Assembly: GCA_965243285.1 (NCBI GenBank)
Contig: OZ251537.1
Coordinates: forward strand, 1,488,001 to 1,552,000
Length of the DNA: 64,000 bases
Direction of reading: 5' to 3'
DNA from: JAHRAW01 sp965243285
GTDB taxonomy: Bacteria > Pseudomonadota > Gammaproteobacteria > Arenicellales > Poriferihabitantaceae
Of the stretch, positions 8,114 through 17,381 are shown one piece after another (position 1 is the stretch's first letter; each line of letters begins with the position of its first letter). The notes beneath the pieces were generated by a model. The model saw nothing but the letters and a program-made list of their open reading frames with translations, ran no database searches and had not been told where the DNA came from. A program made the position numbers and the translations under genes.

Positions 8114-9269
8114 GCTGGCGTTGCCAGTGGGTTAATGCTTGGCGGTCGGCGAGGTAGGCGACGATTTCCAGCCCGAAACCGGATAGCCCGTGGGCGCGTT
8201 TTTGGCGGCCCAGGGCGAGTACTTTGCCGACCCCTAAATCGGCGAGAATTTGGCCGCCGGCGCCGAGCATTCTTAAATTGGCCGGGCTGTCGGTGGCGCT
8301 TTGCTCGGGCCTGGCGGCAGCGCCCGGCAAACTGATGCGGGCGGCGAGTTCGGCCGCGGATTCGGCGTATGACAATAACACCACCACGCCGCTGTCGCCT
8401 TGCGCGATGGCCTCCAGCACATTCGCAAGCGACCAACTGCCCGCCGCCGTCGGCAGCAATCGATCTAACAGGCCGCGATGCACATGCACCCGCACCGGGG
8501 TCGGGCGCGCCGCGTCGATAAGGCCGCGCACCAACGCCATGTGTACGCCGCCCTCGACGCGGTCGCGATAAATATAAGCCTGAAAGCGCCCTTGTTCGAG
8601 CTGCAGTTCGGCGGTGGATACGCGTTGCACGGTGGGGTCGTTTTTCAGCCGATAGCGAATCAGCTCAGCGATGGCGCCGATGCGGATGCCGTGGCGGCGA
8701 CCGAAGGCGATTAAATCCGGCAGCCGCGCCATGCCGCCGTCCGGGTTTAGAATCTCGCAAATCACGCTGGCCGGCTCGAAACCGCTGAGGCGCGCCAGAT
8801 CAGCCCCGGCTTCGGTGTGGCCGGCGCGGGTTAGCACGCCGCCGGGCTGCGCTTTTATGGGGAAAATATGGCCGGGGGAGACCAAATCATCCGGCACGGC
8901 GTTTTTTTTCACCGCGGCGCGCACCGTGATGGCGCGATCATGCGCGGAAATGCCGGTGGTCACGCCGACTGCGGCCTCCACCGAGACCGTGAAATTGGTG
9001 GCGAAGCGCGCGCTGTTGCGGCTCACCATCGCTGGCAATTCGAGTTGCGCGCAGCGCGCTTCGCTCAATGCCAGGCAAATCAAACCGCGCCCTTGCGCCG
9101 CCATGAAGTTGATGTGCTCGGCGGTGGTGCATTCCGCCGCCACCAGCAAATCGCCCTCATTTTCGCGATTTTCATCATCCACCAAAATCACCATTTTTCC
9201 TTGTCGGAAGTCGGCGAGGATGTCGTCGATGGAATCGATGGCGCTTGAATTCATAGCCGGTTTATGCAT
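8106..9269 (-). CDS. ribB: 3,4-dihydroxy-2-butanone 4-phosphate synthase with degenerate GTP cyclohydrolase II domain (RibBX type)
   Basis: The N-terminal half (about residues 10-205) is a good RibB: FRQGKMVILVDDENRENEGDL with the acidic metal site, CLALSEARCAQLELP, NFTVSVEAAVGVTTGISAHDR and LTRAGHTEAGADLARL. It makes the four-carbon unit of riboflavin from ribulose 5-phosphate. The C-terminal half has the position and size of RibA, but the zinc-binding cysteines and the SECLTGD and RCDC motifs of GTP cyclohydrolase II are missing; this half has no cysteine at all. That is the RibBX arrangement described in proteobacteria, so a separate ribA is expected elsewhere. ATG 9269 overlaps the ribE stop, and ATG 9254 is the alternative; both suggest coupled translation. 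Confidence 0.92.
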   Translation of the reverse strand: MHKPAMNSSAIDSIDDILADFRQGKMVILVDDENRENEGDLLVAAECTTAEHINFMAAQGRGLICLALSEARCAQLELPAMVSRNSARFATNFTVSVEAAVGVTTGISAHDRAITVRAAVKKNAVPDDLVSPGHIFPIKAQPGGVLTRAGHTEAGADLARLSGFEPASVICEILNPDGGMARLPDLIAFGRRHGIRIGAIAELIRYRLKNDPTVQRVSTAELQLEQGRFQAYIYRDRVEGGVHMALVRGLIDAARPTPVRVHVHRGLLDRLLPTAAGSWSLANVLEAIAQGDSGVVVLLSYAESAAELAARISLPGAAARPEQSATDSPANLRMLGAGGQILADLGVGKVLALGRQKRAHGLSGFGLEIVAYLADRQALTHWQRQHD

Positions 9270-9909
9270 GAGAATCTGCGGGCGCTGCGAGTTGCCCGGG
9301 TTGCGAATCGAAAAGTCGCTGCACATAACGCGCCACTGCATCCGCCTCGAGGTGGGCGCGCGCGCCGGGTTGCAGCGCGCCGAGGGTGGTGGCGCGCAGG
9401 GTATGCGGCACTAACATGACCTCGAAATGCGTCTCGTCGGCGACATCGGAGACCGCATTGATGGTCAGGCTGACGCCGTCTACGGCGACCGAGCCTTTGT
9501 GTGCCAGCAGGCGACCCAGCGGGCGCCGCACCGCAAAGCGCAGGCGCGTGAAATCGGCGCTCGGAGCGCGCTCGAGTAAGCGGGCGATGCCGTCGATGTG
9601 TCCGGCCGATAGGTGGCCGCCCAACGGCGTCGCCAGCGTCAGCGCCGGCTCGAGATTGAGACGTTGCCCGACTTGCCAGTCGCCCATCAAGCACCGCGCC
9701 AGCGTCTCTGGGGAAACATCGAAGCGCGCCTCGCCATCGCGCAGCGCCGCCAGCGTCAGGCAAGCGCCATTGACGGCCACGCTGTCACCGATTTGCAGCG
9801 GCGGATTGGCCTCGCCCAAGGCCGCCAAATGCACCGTCATCACGCCGCCGCCGGCATGGTGACGGATGCTGCGCACCACGCCCATGGCGCGCACGATGCC
9901 GGTGAACAT
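9262..9909 (-). CDS. ribE: Riboflavin synthase alpha chain
   Basis: Riboflavin synthase dismutates two lumazine molecules to riboflavin. The 215-residue protein starts with the typical MFTGIVRAMGVV at ATG 9909. It consists of two lumazine-binding repeats: GDSVAVNGACLTLA with NLEPALTL, then GSVAVDGVSLTINAV with FEVMLVPHTLRATTL. The LGGHLSAGHIDG linker is also typical. It starts 7 bases after ribD and overlaps the ribB-like gene start, so this is one tightly packed operon. A longer in-frame start 13 codons upstream would overlap ribD and adds only a Pro-rich leader, so I rejected it. Confidence 0.96.
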   Translation of the reverse strand: MFTGIVRAMGVVRSIRHHAGGGVMTVHLAALGEANPPLQIGDSVAVNGACLTLAALRDGEARFDVSPETLARCLMGDWQVGQRLNLEPALTLATPLGGHLSAGHIDGIARLLERAPSADFTRLRFAVRRPLGRLLAHKGSVAVDGVSLTINAVSDVADETHFEVMLVPHTLRATTLGALQPGARAHLEADAVARYVQRLFDSQPGQLAAPADSHA

Positions 9910-9916
9910 AGTTGGT

Positions 9917-11080
9917 TTACTCCGCGGCCGCGTCGGCGGCGGCGACATCCAACGACAAGCGCAAATCTCGACCGAGCATGCGTACCTCGCGAAATTTCAG
10001 CGGGCGTTTGTCGGCCAGGCGTTCCAGACCGAGGCTGAACATGCCGCGGGCGGCGTCGCCGAGCAAATCCGGCGCCATGTACACCACCACCTGCTCGACC
10101 AGCCCTTGCCGCAGCATGCTGCCGCTGAGGCGAGGCCCGGATTCGACCATCAATTCGTTGATCTCGCGCTCAGCCAGCAATGCCATCACTTGTGCTAAGT
10201 CGATGCGCCCGCCGTGTTGGCGACACACCACGATTTCGACCCCCGGCTTGCGCATTAATGCCGGCGGCCGGTCGGCGGCGGCGGTGATGATCAACACCTC
10301 GCCGGGCGGTTGCAAAATTCGCGCGCGCGGCGGCGTGCTGAGGTGGGTGTCGAGAATAATCCGCAATGGCTGTCGCACGATGCCATCGAGCCGCGCCGTC
10401 ATGTGCGGGTCATCGCGCAATACGGTGCCGACGCCGGTCAAAATGGCGGCGCTGGCGGCGCGCAGTTTGTGCGCATCGCGGCGCGCCGCTGGGCCGGTTA
10501 TCCACTGGCTTTCGCCGCTGGCCATGGCGGTTTTGCCGTCCAAACTTACCGCCATTTTCAGCGTTATCCACGGCCGCCCATGCACCATTCGCTTAATAAA
10601 GCCGCGATTCAACTGCTGCGCTTGCTGTTTGCCGATGCCCAAAGTCACGGCCACGCCAGCGGCGCGCAACATCTCGATGCCACGCCCATCGACCTGCGGG
10701 TTGGGGTCTGGCGCGGCGATGACGACGCGGCCGAGGCCGGCTTTTAGCACCGCATTGACGCACGGCGGCGTCTTGCCGTGGTGGCTGCACGGCTCTAGGT
10801 TTAAGTACATGGTGGCGCCGTGGGCGCGCTTGCCGGCTTCTTTTAAGGCGATGATTTCGGCGTGTTCGCCGCCGGCAAAGCGGTGCCAGCCTTGCCCCGC
10901 CACCTCGCCGTCGGCGACCACCACGCAACCGACTCGCGGGTTGGGGTGGGTGCTGTTTACGCCGCGCGCCGCTAACCGCAGCGCCATCGCCATGAAATGT
11001 TCGTCCTCGCCCGGCGGCGGGGGTGATTCCGCGCTCGCGACCGCGGCGGTGGATTCGGCGGCGGTTGGGGTGGTGCGCAT
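9917..11080 (-). CDS. ribD: Bifunctional diaminohydroxyphosphoribosylaminopyrimidine deaminase / 5-amino-6-(5-phosphoribosylamino)uracil reductase
   Basis: RibD catalyses the second and third steps of riboflavin synthesis. The deaminase domain shows NPRVGCVVV, the zinc motif GEHAEIIAL and PCSHHGKTPPC. The reductase domain begins near residue 150 with PWITLKMAVSLDGKTAMASGESQWITG and continues through LTGVGTVLRDDP and LMVESGPRLSGSML. I chose ATG 11080 (387 residues); the frame is open further upstream, but that stretch is made of repeated CTGCACCATG units. It is the first gene of the operon ribD-ribE-ribB-ribH-nusB. I see no FMN riboswitch in the 235 bases upstream. Confidence 0.95.
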   Translation of the reverse strand: MRTTPTAAESTAAVASAESPPPPGEDEHFMAMALRLAARGVNSTHPNPRVGCVVVADGEVAGQGWHRFAGGEHAEIIALKEAGKRAHGATMYLNLEPCSHHGKTPPCVNAVLKAGLGRVVIAAPDPNPQVDGRGIEMLRAAGVAVTLGIGKQQAQQLNRGFIKRMVHGRPWITLKMAVSLDGKTAMASGESQWITGPAARRDAHKLRAASAAILTGVGTVLRDDPHMTARLDGIVRQPLRIILDTHLSTPPRARILQPPGEVLIITAAADRPPALMRKPGVEIVVCRQHGGRIDLAQVMALLAEREINELMVESGPRLSGSMLRQGLVEQVVVYMAPDLLGDAARGMFSLGLERLADKRPLKFREVRMLGRDLRLSLDVAAADAAAE

Positions 11081-11149
11081 AAGGGGGATTCGGCGGCGGC
11101 GCGGTTTTGCTGTTGAACTGGGGCACTGCCCGCTAACCTGCGCTCTGGG

Positions 11150-11192
11150 TCTGCACCATGTGCCTGCACCATGGGCCTGCACCATGGGCGAT
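11150..11192. repeat. 12-bp tandem repeat upstream of ribD
   Basis: About three and a half copies of a 12-base unit resembling CTGCACCATGGG lie in the spacer between ribD and secF. In the ribD frame they would encode a short His/Gly/Ala run. The rest of the spacer to 11315 shows no gene. Confidence 0.8.
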
Positions 11193-11315
11193 AGCCGGTG
11201 GGCGATGTTCTAACGCCGAACGCCCGGTTCGCCGTCCGCAGACCGCGCCCGCCCGCCGCGATGACGCGTATTGCGGGCTAGGTGGGGGATTAAGGAATCC
11301 GCCCCGCCCGTGGAT

Positions 11316-12365
11316 TTACGGCGCGGCGTCGGCGCCTTCTTTGGGCGGCGCCAACATGTCTTCGCGGGTGATGCCGAGCAAAATCACCGCCGGGCTGGCG
11401 ACGAAAATCGACGAATAAGTACCGATGATGACGCCGACCAATAAGGCGATGGAAAAACCGCGAATCACCTCGCCGCCAAAAATCAGCAGGGTGAGCACCA
11501 CGATCATGGTGGTCAGCGAGGTCAGCACGGTGCGCGGCAGGGTTTGGTTGATGGCTTGATTGACGATGCCCGTGGCGTCGCTTTTTCGCATTTTGCGAAA
11601 ATTCTCGCGGATGCGGTCGTATACCACGATGGTGTCGTTGAGCGAATAACCGATAACCGCCAACACCGCGGCCAACACCGGCAACGAGAAATCAAATTGA
11701 AACAGCGAGAAAGCGCCGACCGTGATGATCACATCATGCGCTAACGCCACCACCGAACCGACCGCGAACCGCCATTCGAAGCGGAAGGTGACATAAATCA
11801 GGATGCCGATGAGGGCGTACAACATCGCCAAACCGCCTTGATTGGTGAGTTCATCGCCCACTTGCGGGCCGACGAATTCCACCCGGCGCATTTGCACTTG
11901 GCAGTCGGCGGCGCCGTCATCGGTGGCGCATTGTTGGGCGCCGCCGTGCTCGGTATCCACCAATTCCTCACCATAGGCGGTGCGCAGGGCGCGCAAAACG
12001 CTGTCGCTGATTTGCGCGGCGCTGCGGGCGGCGGCGGATGGGTCGCTATCGGCCGCGGAAGAATCGCCGCTGACGCTGGCGGCGATGATCGGCAAGCGCA
12101 CCAACACATCGCGGGCGGTGCCGAAATGCTGCACCACGGCATCGTCGAAATCGCCATCGCGTAATGCGGTGCGCACCGCTTCGATGTCCACCGACTGCTG
12201 ATAGCCGACTTCCACCAAAGTGCCGCCGCTGAAATCGATGCCGAAATTCAAACCGCGAAAGGTAAGCGAGGAGATGCTGAGCGCCAGCAAAAACACCGAC
12301 ACCGCCAGCGCCAATTTACGCTGGCTGAGAAAATCAAAACGGGTTTTTTGTTTGAAAAATTCCAT
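11316..12365 (-). CDS. secF: Protein translocase subunit SecF
   Basis: SecF works with SecD as the proton-driven accessory of the SecYEG translocon in the inner membrane. The 349-residue protein has an N-terminal membrane segment near 17-35, the GLNFGIDFSGGTLVEVGYQ motif that opens the periplasmic domain, and five further membrane segments in the second half. Signatures there are YALIGILIYVTFRFEWRFAVG, AVIGYSLNDTIVVYDRIREN, and NQTLPRTVLTSLTTMIVVL. The periplasmic part carries an Ala/Ser-rich stretch near 100-118. It starts 13 bases after secD, so the two form one operon. Confidence 0.96.
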   Translation of the reverse strand: MEFFKQKTRFDFLSQRKLALAVSVFLLALSISSLTFRGLNFGIDFSGGTLVEVGYQQSVDIEAVRTALRDGDFDDAVVQHFGTARDVLVRLPIIAASVSGDSSAADSDPSAAARSAAQISDSVLRALRTAYGEELVDTEHGGAQQCATDDGAADCQVQMRRVEFVGPQVGDELTNQGGLAMLYALIGILIYVTFRFEWRFAVGSVVALAHDVIITVGAFSLFQFDFSLPVLAAVLAVIGYSLNDTIVVYDRIRENFRKMRKSDATGIVNQAINQTLPRTVLTSLTTMIVVLTLLIFGGEVIRGFSIALLVGVIIGTYSSIFVASPAVILLGITREDMLAPPKEGADAAP

Positions 12366-12378
12366 GAGTAGCGATGCT

Positions 12379-14262
12379 TCAGATGGACAAGGCCTTGATG
12401 GTTTTGCCGCCGTAGCGCCAATTGTTCAGCGCCCGCGTGACCATGATGGCGGTGAACATCGAAGTGATGATGCCGATGCTTAAGGTGACGGCGAAACCTT
12501 TGATGGGGCCGGTGCCAAAATTGAACAACACGATGGCGGCTATCAAGGTGGTGATATTGGCGTCCACGATGGTGGACAAGGCGCGGTCATAGCCATTGTG
12601 GATGCTGGCTTGGGGCGAATTGCCGTTGCGCAATTCTTCGCGGATGCGCTCGAAAATCAGCACATTGGCGTCCACCGCCATGCCCACGGTCAGCACGATT
12701 CCGGCCACCCCGGGCAAGGTTAAGGTGGCTTGAAAAAATGACAGCACCGCCACCATCAGCACCAGATTAATGGTCAGCGCGAGGGTCGCGGTCATGCCGA
12801 AATAACGATAATAAACCAGCATAAATATCAGTACCAATAAAAAGCCAGCGGCCACCGAGGTGAAGCCCTGACTGATGTTGGCTTGCCCGAGGCTGGGGCC
12901 GACGGTGCGTTCTTCGATAATCTCCACCGGCGCCGCCAGCGCGCCTGAGCGCAGCATCAACGCCAAATCACGCGCTTCGGTCACGCTGTCTAAGCCCTCT
13001 ATCTGAAAACGTTTGCCCAATTGGTCGCGAATCACTGGTGCCGTCAGCACCTCTTCGATTTTACTGCTGACGCGAATCGGCCGCCCTTGCGCATCGCGCA
13101 CCACTTGGCCGTCGGCGTCTTTTTTCAACTGCGAGGTGGTTTCGAGGTAGGCCACCGCCATGCGATTGCCCACATTTTCGCCGGTTACGCGCTGGTTAAT
13201 GCGGGCGCCGGCGGCGTCTAAGGTGATGCTGACGATGGGCGAGCCGGTTTGGGTGTCGATGCTGGCGGCCGCATCGATGATGTTGTCGCCGGAATAAATG
13301 ATGCGTTTCAGCAGCAAAATACGCCGCCCATCGCGGAATTTATAGAGCCGCGAACCAGCCGGCGCTTGGCCGGATTCCACCGCCTCGGCATTGCGCTCCT
13401 CATTCACCAGGCGCATCTCCAGGGTGGCGGCGCGGCCTAAAATGCGCTTGGCGCGCGCCGTGTCTTGCACCCCGGGCAGTTGAATCACCAGCCGATCATC
13501 GCCCTGCTGCTGCACCACCGGTTCGGCCACGCCGAGCTGGTCGATGCGGTTTCGCAACGCCGCCATGTTTTGTTGCAGGGCGAATTGCCTGATCTCGTCG
13601 AGCTGCTCGGCATCCAGGCTGGTCACCAGCACGCCGGGGCGCGCGGGGTCGGTTCGCACCTGCAATTCCGGCAAGGCATCTTCGACCACGCCGCGCGCTT
13701 GTTCGAGCTGCGTGGCGTCGCGCAAGGTGATTTCGATGTCGTCGGCGGCATTGGCGCGCACATTGCGATAGTGCAATTTGCTGTTTCGCAGGGCGCTTTT
13801 GAGGTCCCCCACATAGCGATCTCGGGCGCGGTCGATGGCGTTTTCCATGTCCACCTCCAGCAAAAAATGCACCCCGCCGCGCAAATCCAAGCCCAGATAC
13901 ATGGGCAGGGCGCCGGCCCTGGTCAGCCACGCCGGGGCGCCGGATAGCAGCGTCAAGGCGGTGGTATAGCCATCGCCCAATTCCTCCTCGATGGCGTCGC
14001 GCGCCTTGAGCTGGCTCTCGCTGTCGCCGAAGCGCAGTTTGATGCCATCGGCGTCATGGGTTAGCGCATCGGCCGCGACTCCGGCCGTCGCCAGCGCGGT
14101 TTCCACCTGCGCCAACACCGCCGCGTCGACAGTGCCGCCACGGGCGCCGCGAACCTGCACGCCGGCCGCATTGCCGAAAATATTCGGCAACGCATAGAAA
14201 GACCCGACCACCAACACCAGCGCGATCAGCAGGTATTTCCACCACACGGTTTGATTCAACAT
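12379..14262 (-). CDS. secD: Protein translocase subunit SecD
   Basis: SecD pairs with SecF to pull exported proteins through the Sec channel. The 627-residue protein has an N-terminal membrane segment (about 9-27), the LGLDLRGGVHFLLEVDM motif, a large periplasmic domain with LVIQLPGVQDTARAKRILG and VGNRMAVAYLE, and a C-terminal membrane domain with GMAVDANVLIFERIREELRNG, the conserved acidic and Arg positions of proton transport. ATG 14262 opens the classical MLNQTVWWKYLLI. yajC and tgt, the usual upstream neighbours, are not here; the next gene upstream on this strand is a tyrosine recombinase. Confidence 0.96.
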   Translation of the reverse strand: MLNQTVWWKYLLIALVLVVGSFYALPNIFGNAAGVQVRGARGGTVDAAVLAQVETALATAGVAADALTHDADGIKLRFGDSESQLKARDAIEEELGDGYTTALTLLSGAPAWLTRAGALPMYLGLDLRGGVHFLLEVDMENAIDRARDRYVGDLKSALRNSKLHYRNVRANAADDIEITLRDATQLEQARGVVEDALPELQVRTDPARPGVLVTSLDAEQLDEIRQFALQQNMAALRNRIDQLGVAEPVVQQQGDDRLVIQLPGVQDTARAKRILGRAATLEMRLVNEERNAEAVESGQAPAGSRLYKFRDGRRILLLKRIIYSGDNIIDAAASIDTQTGSPIVSITLDAAGARINQRVTGENVGNRMAVAYLETTSQLKKDADGQVVRDAQGRPIRVSSKIEEVLTAPVIRDQLGKRFQIEGLDSVTEARDLALMLRSGALAAPVEIIEERTVGPSLGQANISQGFTSVAAGFLLVLIFMLVYYRYFGMTATLALTINLVLMVAVLSFFQATLTLPGVAGIVLTVGMAVDANVLIFERIREELRNGNSPQASIHNGYDRALSTIVDANITTLIAAIVLFNFGTGPIKGFAVTLSIGIITSMFTAIMVTRALNNWRYGGKTIKALSI

Positions 14263-14486
14263 AAGATAAGGCTTGGCTAAAAAATCGGGCGGATTATACA
14301 ATAGCGGCGGTGAAAAACGCATCGCCCGGGCCGATTTTTACCGCTCGCCGGAAGCCGCCGCATCCATGCCCGTTTTACTGCCCGGCCGCATCCATGCCGG
14401 CTGTATTTAATGTCCAGCCGTATTAATGCTGAAGAATGGGCGGCGACTGACCGAGCATTTTCGCCGCCCGGCCAGTCGCGGCGGCG

Positions 14487-15443
14487 CTACAAAAAGGCCT
14501 CGCCAGCGTGGTTTACGAACACATCCGCATTGCGAATGTAGGTCATCACCGTGGCCGGATTTCGATGCCGCGTGATCTCCATAATCTTGTCCAAACTGGC
14601 GCGATGGGCAGCGGCGCTGGTGATAAAGCCGGCGCGCAGGGAATGCCCGGCAATCTCGCTGGCGTCCAAACCAATGCGCGTCGCATAGCCTTTGAGAATG
14701 CGCGCAATGTCGGAATGGTGCAGCGGGTTGCCGCGCACATGGCCGCCGCGCCGCATGCTCTGGAATACATACCCGGTGTCGAGACCTGAGAAATCCAGCC
14801 ACGCTTGCAGCCGGGCGATGGGTTTGATGCGCCGCCCTTTGGGGATGGCGATTTTCTGGCCGCGCCCTTGCTGGTCGGTTTTCGATTTGCGAATGTTGAG
14901 CAGAATTTTGCCGGCGCGTTGCGAGCCGCCGCGGCTGGCCAATTCGACGATTTCCACATCCTCCACCCGCAGGTTGCAAATCTCCGAGCGCCGCAAGGCG
15001 CCGGCGAAACCGATGGCGATGATGGCGGCATCGCGCAGGCCGATGGGCGTGGTGCCGCAAGCCCGCAGCATGGCGCGAATGTGCCCCTCGCGCAGCGCCC
15101 GCACTTGGCGCACGGCACCACCGCGAATGCGCATCAAGCCGCGAAACACGGTCTCCACTTTGGGGTCGCGCGTCGGCGCTGGCAGCCCGGCATCGAGGTG
15201 TTTGTGGGTGATGGCGCTGCGGAACAACGCCACCGTGCCCATGGCCAAATATTTGCCGGCGGCGCTCACCGGCTGCGTAGCGTGCTCGATTAAAAAATCG
15301 ATCACCAGTTCCGGCGTCGCCGGAAAGGCCTCTTCGCCGCGCTGGCGGCAATATTTCGCAAAATACTGCCAGCCGTTTTGGTACGCCTTGCGCGTGTTAT
15401 CCGCCATCGCGGATTGCAAAATATCATCATAGCAGTTAGTCAT
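14487..15443 (-). CDS. Tyrosine recombinase / integrase
   Basis: A 318-residue site-specific recombinase. The N-terminal SAM-like core-binding domain (about 1-105) contains NTRKAYQNGWQYFAKYC. The catalytic domain has the full set of residues: Arg in AGALRRSEICNL, Lys in NIRKSKTDQ, His and Arg in GHSLRAGF, the second His in ITRHRNPATV, and the nucleophile Tyr in VMTYIRN. ATG 15443 has a good ribosome site (GAGGGTGAAC) and yields MTNCYDDILQ. It is not an integron integrase: the IntI-specific insertion before the HxxR box is missing. It is solitary, with no phage genes beside it. Twenty-base direct repeats and an intergenic mosaic element lie just upstream, and it sits where yajC would be expected next to secD. 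Confidence 0.9.
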   Translation of the reverse strand: MTNCYDDILQSAMADNTRKAYQNGWQYFAKYCRQRGEEAFPATPELVIDFLIEHATQPVSAAGKYLAMGTVALFRSAITHKHLDAGLPAPTRDPKVETVFRGLMRIRGGAVRQVRALREGHIRAMLRACGTTPIGLRDAAIIAIGFAGALRRSEICNLRVEDVEIVELASRGGSQRAGKILLNIRKSKTDQQGRGQKIAIPKGRRIKPIARLQAWLDFSGLDTGYVFQSMRRGGHVRGNPLHHSDIARILKGYATRIGLDASEIAGHSLRAGFITSAAAHRASLDKIMEITRHRNPATVMTYIRNADVFVNHAGEAFL

Positions 15444-15540
15444 GTTCACCCTCATAGGTGGTTGATTAATCGAGGGTGAAAAATACACGCTAAACCCGTG
15501 CCAACCCGTTGTGATTGCGTGATGAATTATTTAAATGTCC

Positions 15541-15640
15541 ATAACGCATTATTTAATTCGATAACACATTATTTAATGCCATGGCGCATTTAATTTCATC
15601 ATGCGGTATTAAATGCCAGGGCGCATTAGGTTAAGGAACA
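15541..15640. repeat. Degenerate 20-bp direct repeats upstream of the recombinase
   Basis: Bases 15541-15560 and 15561-15580 are two adjacent 20-base copies built on ATAACGCATTATTTAAT; three looser copies of the GCATTTAAT/GGTATTAAAT core follow to about 15630, and one precedes at 15525. They lie 100-190 bases upstream of the recombinase start in an AT-rich stretch. They could be recombinase or regulator binding sites, but nothing proves it. From 15640 to about 15900 I see no gene. Confidence 0.6.
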
Positions 15641-15909
15641 GCATGGCCACCGCGGCCATCGCCACGCGCTAATTCAATCCATTTCCATGGGATTTTTAGC
15701 GGTTATGTCACGCCTAAATTTAAAGCGCCCATGAGCATCCGCCGGCAAAAGAAAGTTAGTTAGATGTGTAAATTTTGGGAGTTATATACTTGTTGACTCA
15801 AGCCTTATTTCACGCTGATTTTATAGCGTTGCGTGAAGGTTGTTTGGTTAGGGTTTTTATGGGTTTTTTGGGGTAATGCAAGCGGTTTTTTTATTGTTGG
15901 GGTCTACAA

Positions 15910-16110
15910 CCATATAATTCCCTTTGATATTGCCTTTTGATGTTGCCTTTTGCTTTGGCTTTTAATCTTCACTCCCCCGCGTACATCATGAGGGGGAGTC
16001 AAGAAAAAGCCCAACAGCAAAAGCCAACAGCAAAAGCAAAATCAAAAGCCAAAATCAGCCGCTGACCTCAAAAACGCTAATCGAACTGCAGATTTAGGTA
16101 TATAAATCCC
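15910..16110 (-). repeat. Intergenic mosaic element, copy A
   Basis: Read on the minus strand this copy begins with the end module GGGATTTATATACCTAAATC, continues through CTGCAGTTCGATTAGCG and GAGGTCAGCGGCTGATTT, then a T-rich run of GGCTTTT-like heptamers, a hairpin (stem ACTCCCCC at 15971-15978 with GGGGGAGT at 15992-15999) and an opposing heptamer run. The two heptamer runs are complementary, so most of the element could fold back on itself. It lies between the recombinase and the 3' end of lysA. There is no coding potential. Related copies are at 35087, 51018, 53948, 55752 and 57882. Confidence 0.75.
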
Positions 16111-16124
16111 TTATGTTTGGCGGC

Positions 16125-17381
16125 TTATCTTGGCAGCACGCATTCATCGCGATATAAATCTTCGATGCGTTCTCTTTTTCTGACCAAGTGGCAGGCGGCG
16201 CCATCCACCATGACCTCGGCCGGGCGGGGGCGGGTGTTGTAGTTGGAGGCCATGGCGGCGCCGTACGCGCCGGCGGTGCGCACCGCCAGCAGGTCGGATT
16301 CGCGCACTTTTAGGGCGCGATTTTTGCCGAGGAAATCGGCGCTTTCGCACACCGGGCCGACCACATCGCACTGCATGGCCGGGCAATCCGGCGGCGGCGC
16401 GACTTCGACGATGTCGTGGTAGGCCTGATACAGCGCCGGGCGAAGAAGATCGTTCATGCCCGCATCCACCACGCAAAAATTGCCGGATTCACCGCGTTTG
16501 ATGGCCACGGTTTGGGTCAGTAGCACGCCGGCGGCGGCGACGATAGCGCGGCCTGGCTCCACGGCGACGGCCAGTTGCGGCTGGCGGGCGCGCACTTGGG
16601 CGACAATTTCGGCGCCGTACTGCGCCGGCGAAGGCGGCCTCTCGGCGCGATAACGCACCCCCAAACCGCCGCCGAAATCGAGGTGGTCTACGATGATGCC
16701 TAGGCTCAAGAGTTGGTCTACGAAATCCAGCACGCAGCGCAAGGCCTCGCGATAGGGCGCCAAATCGGTCAGTTGCGAACCGATGTGGCAAGCGACGCCG
16801 CTGACGCGAATGCCGGGCTCGGTCTGGGCTTGGCGATAAACCTCGACGGCGCGCTCGGCGCTCAGACCGAATTTATTTTCGCGCCGGCCGGTGGAAATGT
16901 AGGGGTGGGTTTTGGCGTCCACATCGGGGTTTATGCGCACCGAAATGGCGGCCACGCGCCGCAATTTTGCCGCCGCGGCGCTGATGCGGCGCAACTCGCT
17001 CACCGATTCGATATTGAAGCAGCCGATGCCGGCGGCGAGGGCGGCGTCGATCTCCCAGGTTTGTTTGCCGACCCCGGAAAAGACCACTTGCGAGGCGTCG
17101 CCGCCGGCTTTGAGGACGCGCTGTAATTCACCGCCGGAGACGATGTCGAAATCGCTGCCGAGCCCGGCTAACACATTCAGCACCGCCAAATTGCTGTTGG
17201 CTTTGACGGCGTAGCAGATGCGATGCGGATGGTCGCCGAAGGCGGCGTCGAAGGCGCGCCAATGCCGCGCCAACGCGGCCCGGGAATAGACATAGCAAGG
17301 CGTGCCAAAGCGCGCCGCGATATCGACCAAGGCCACTTGCTCGGCGTGCAAAGCGCCCTCGACGTAGTGAAAATCATCCAT
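16125..17381 (-). CDS. lysA: Diaminopimelate decarboxylase
   Basis: LysA decarboxylates meso-diaminopimelate to lysine, using PLP. The 418-residue protein shows the fold III PLP site YAVKANSNLAVL (Lys near 60), the glycine loop GGGLGVRY, VEPGRAIVAAAG, the active-site cysteine in GPVCESADFLG, and the C-terminal AYGAAMASNYNTRPRPAEV. The length fits the family. It lies downstream of lptM on the same strand, the order found in E. coli-like and pseudomonad genomes (lptM-lysA-dapF). dapF is not next; the gene ends beside mosaic element A. Confidence 0.95.
   Translation of the reverse strand: MDDFHYVEGALHAEQVALVDIAARFGTPCYVYSRAALARHWRAFDAAFGDHPHRICYAVKANSNLAVLNVLAGLGSDFDIVSGGELQRVLKAGGDASQVVFSGVGKQTWEIDAALAAGIGCFNIESVSELRRISAAAAKLRRVAAISVRINPDVDAKTHPYISTGRRENKFGLSAERAVEVYRQAQTEPGIRVSGVACHIGSQLTDLAPYREALRCVLDFVDQLLSLGIIVDHLDFGGGLGVRYRAERPPSPAQYGAEIVAQVRARQPQLAVAVEPGRAIVAAAGVLLTQTVAIKRGESGNFCVVDAGMNDLLRPALYQAYHDIVEVAPPPDCPAMQCDVVGPVCESADFLGKNRALKVRESDLLAVRTAGAYGAAMASNYNTRPRPAEVMVDGAACHLVRKRERIEDLYRDECVLPR

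Noticed and set aside
11081..11315. FMN riboswitch in front of the riboflavin operon
   Set aside because: I could not find the conserved RFN-element core in the leader; the region holds a 12-base repeat instead.
14487..16110. An integron: tyrosine recombinase next to hairpin-containing repeats that might be attC sites
   Set aside because: The recombinase lacks the IntI-specific insertion, the repeats show no RYYYAAC/GTTRRRY core pair, and there is no array of small promoterless cassettes.
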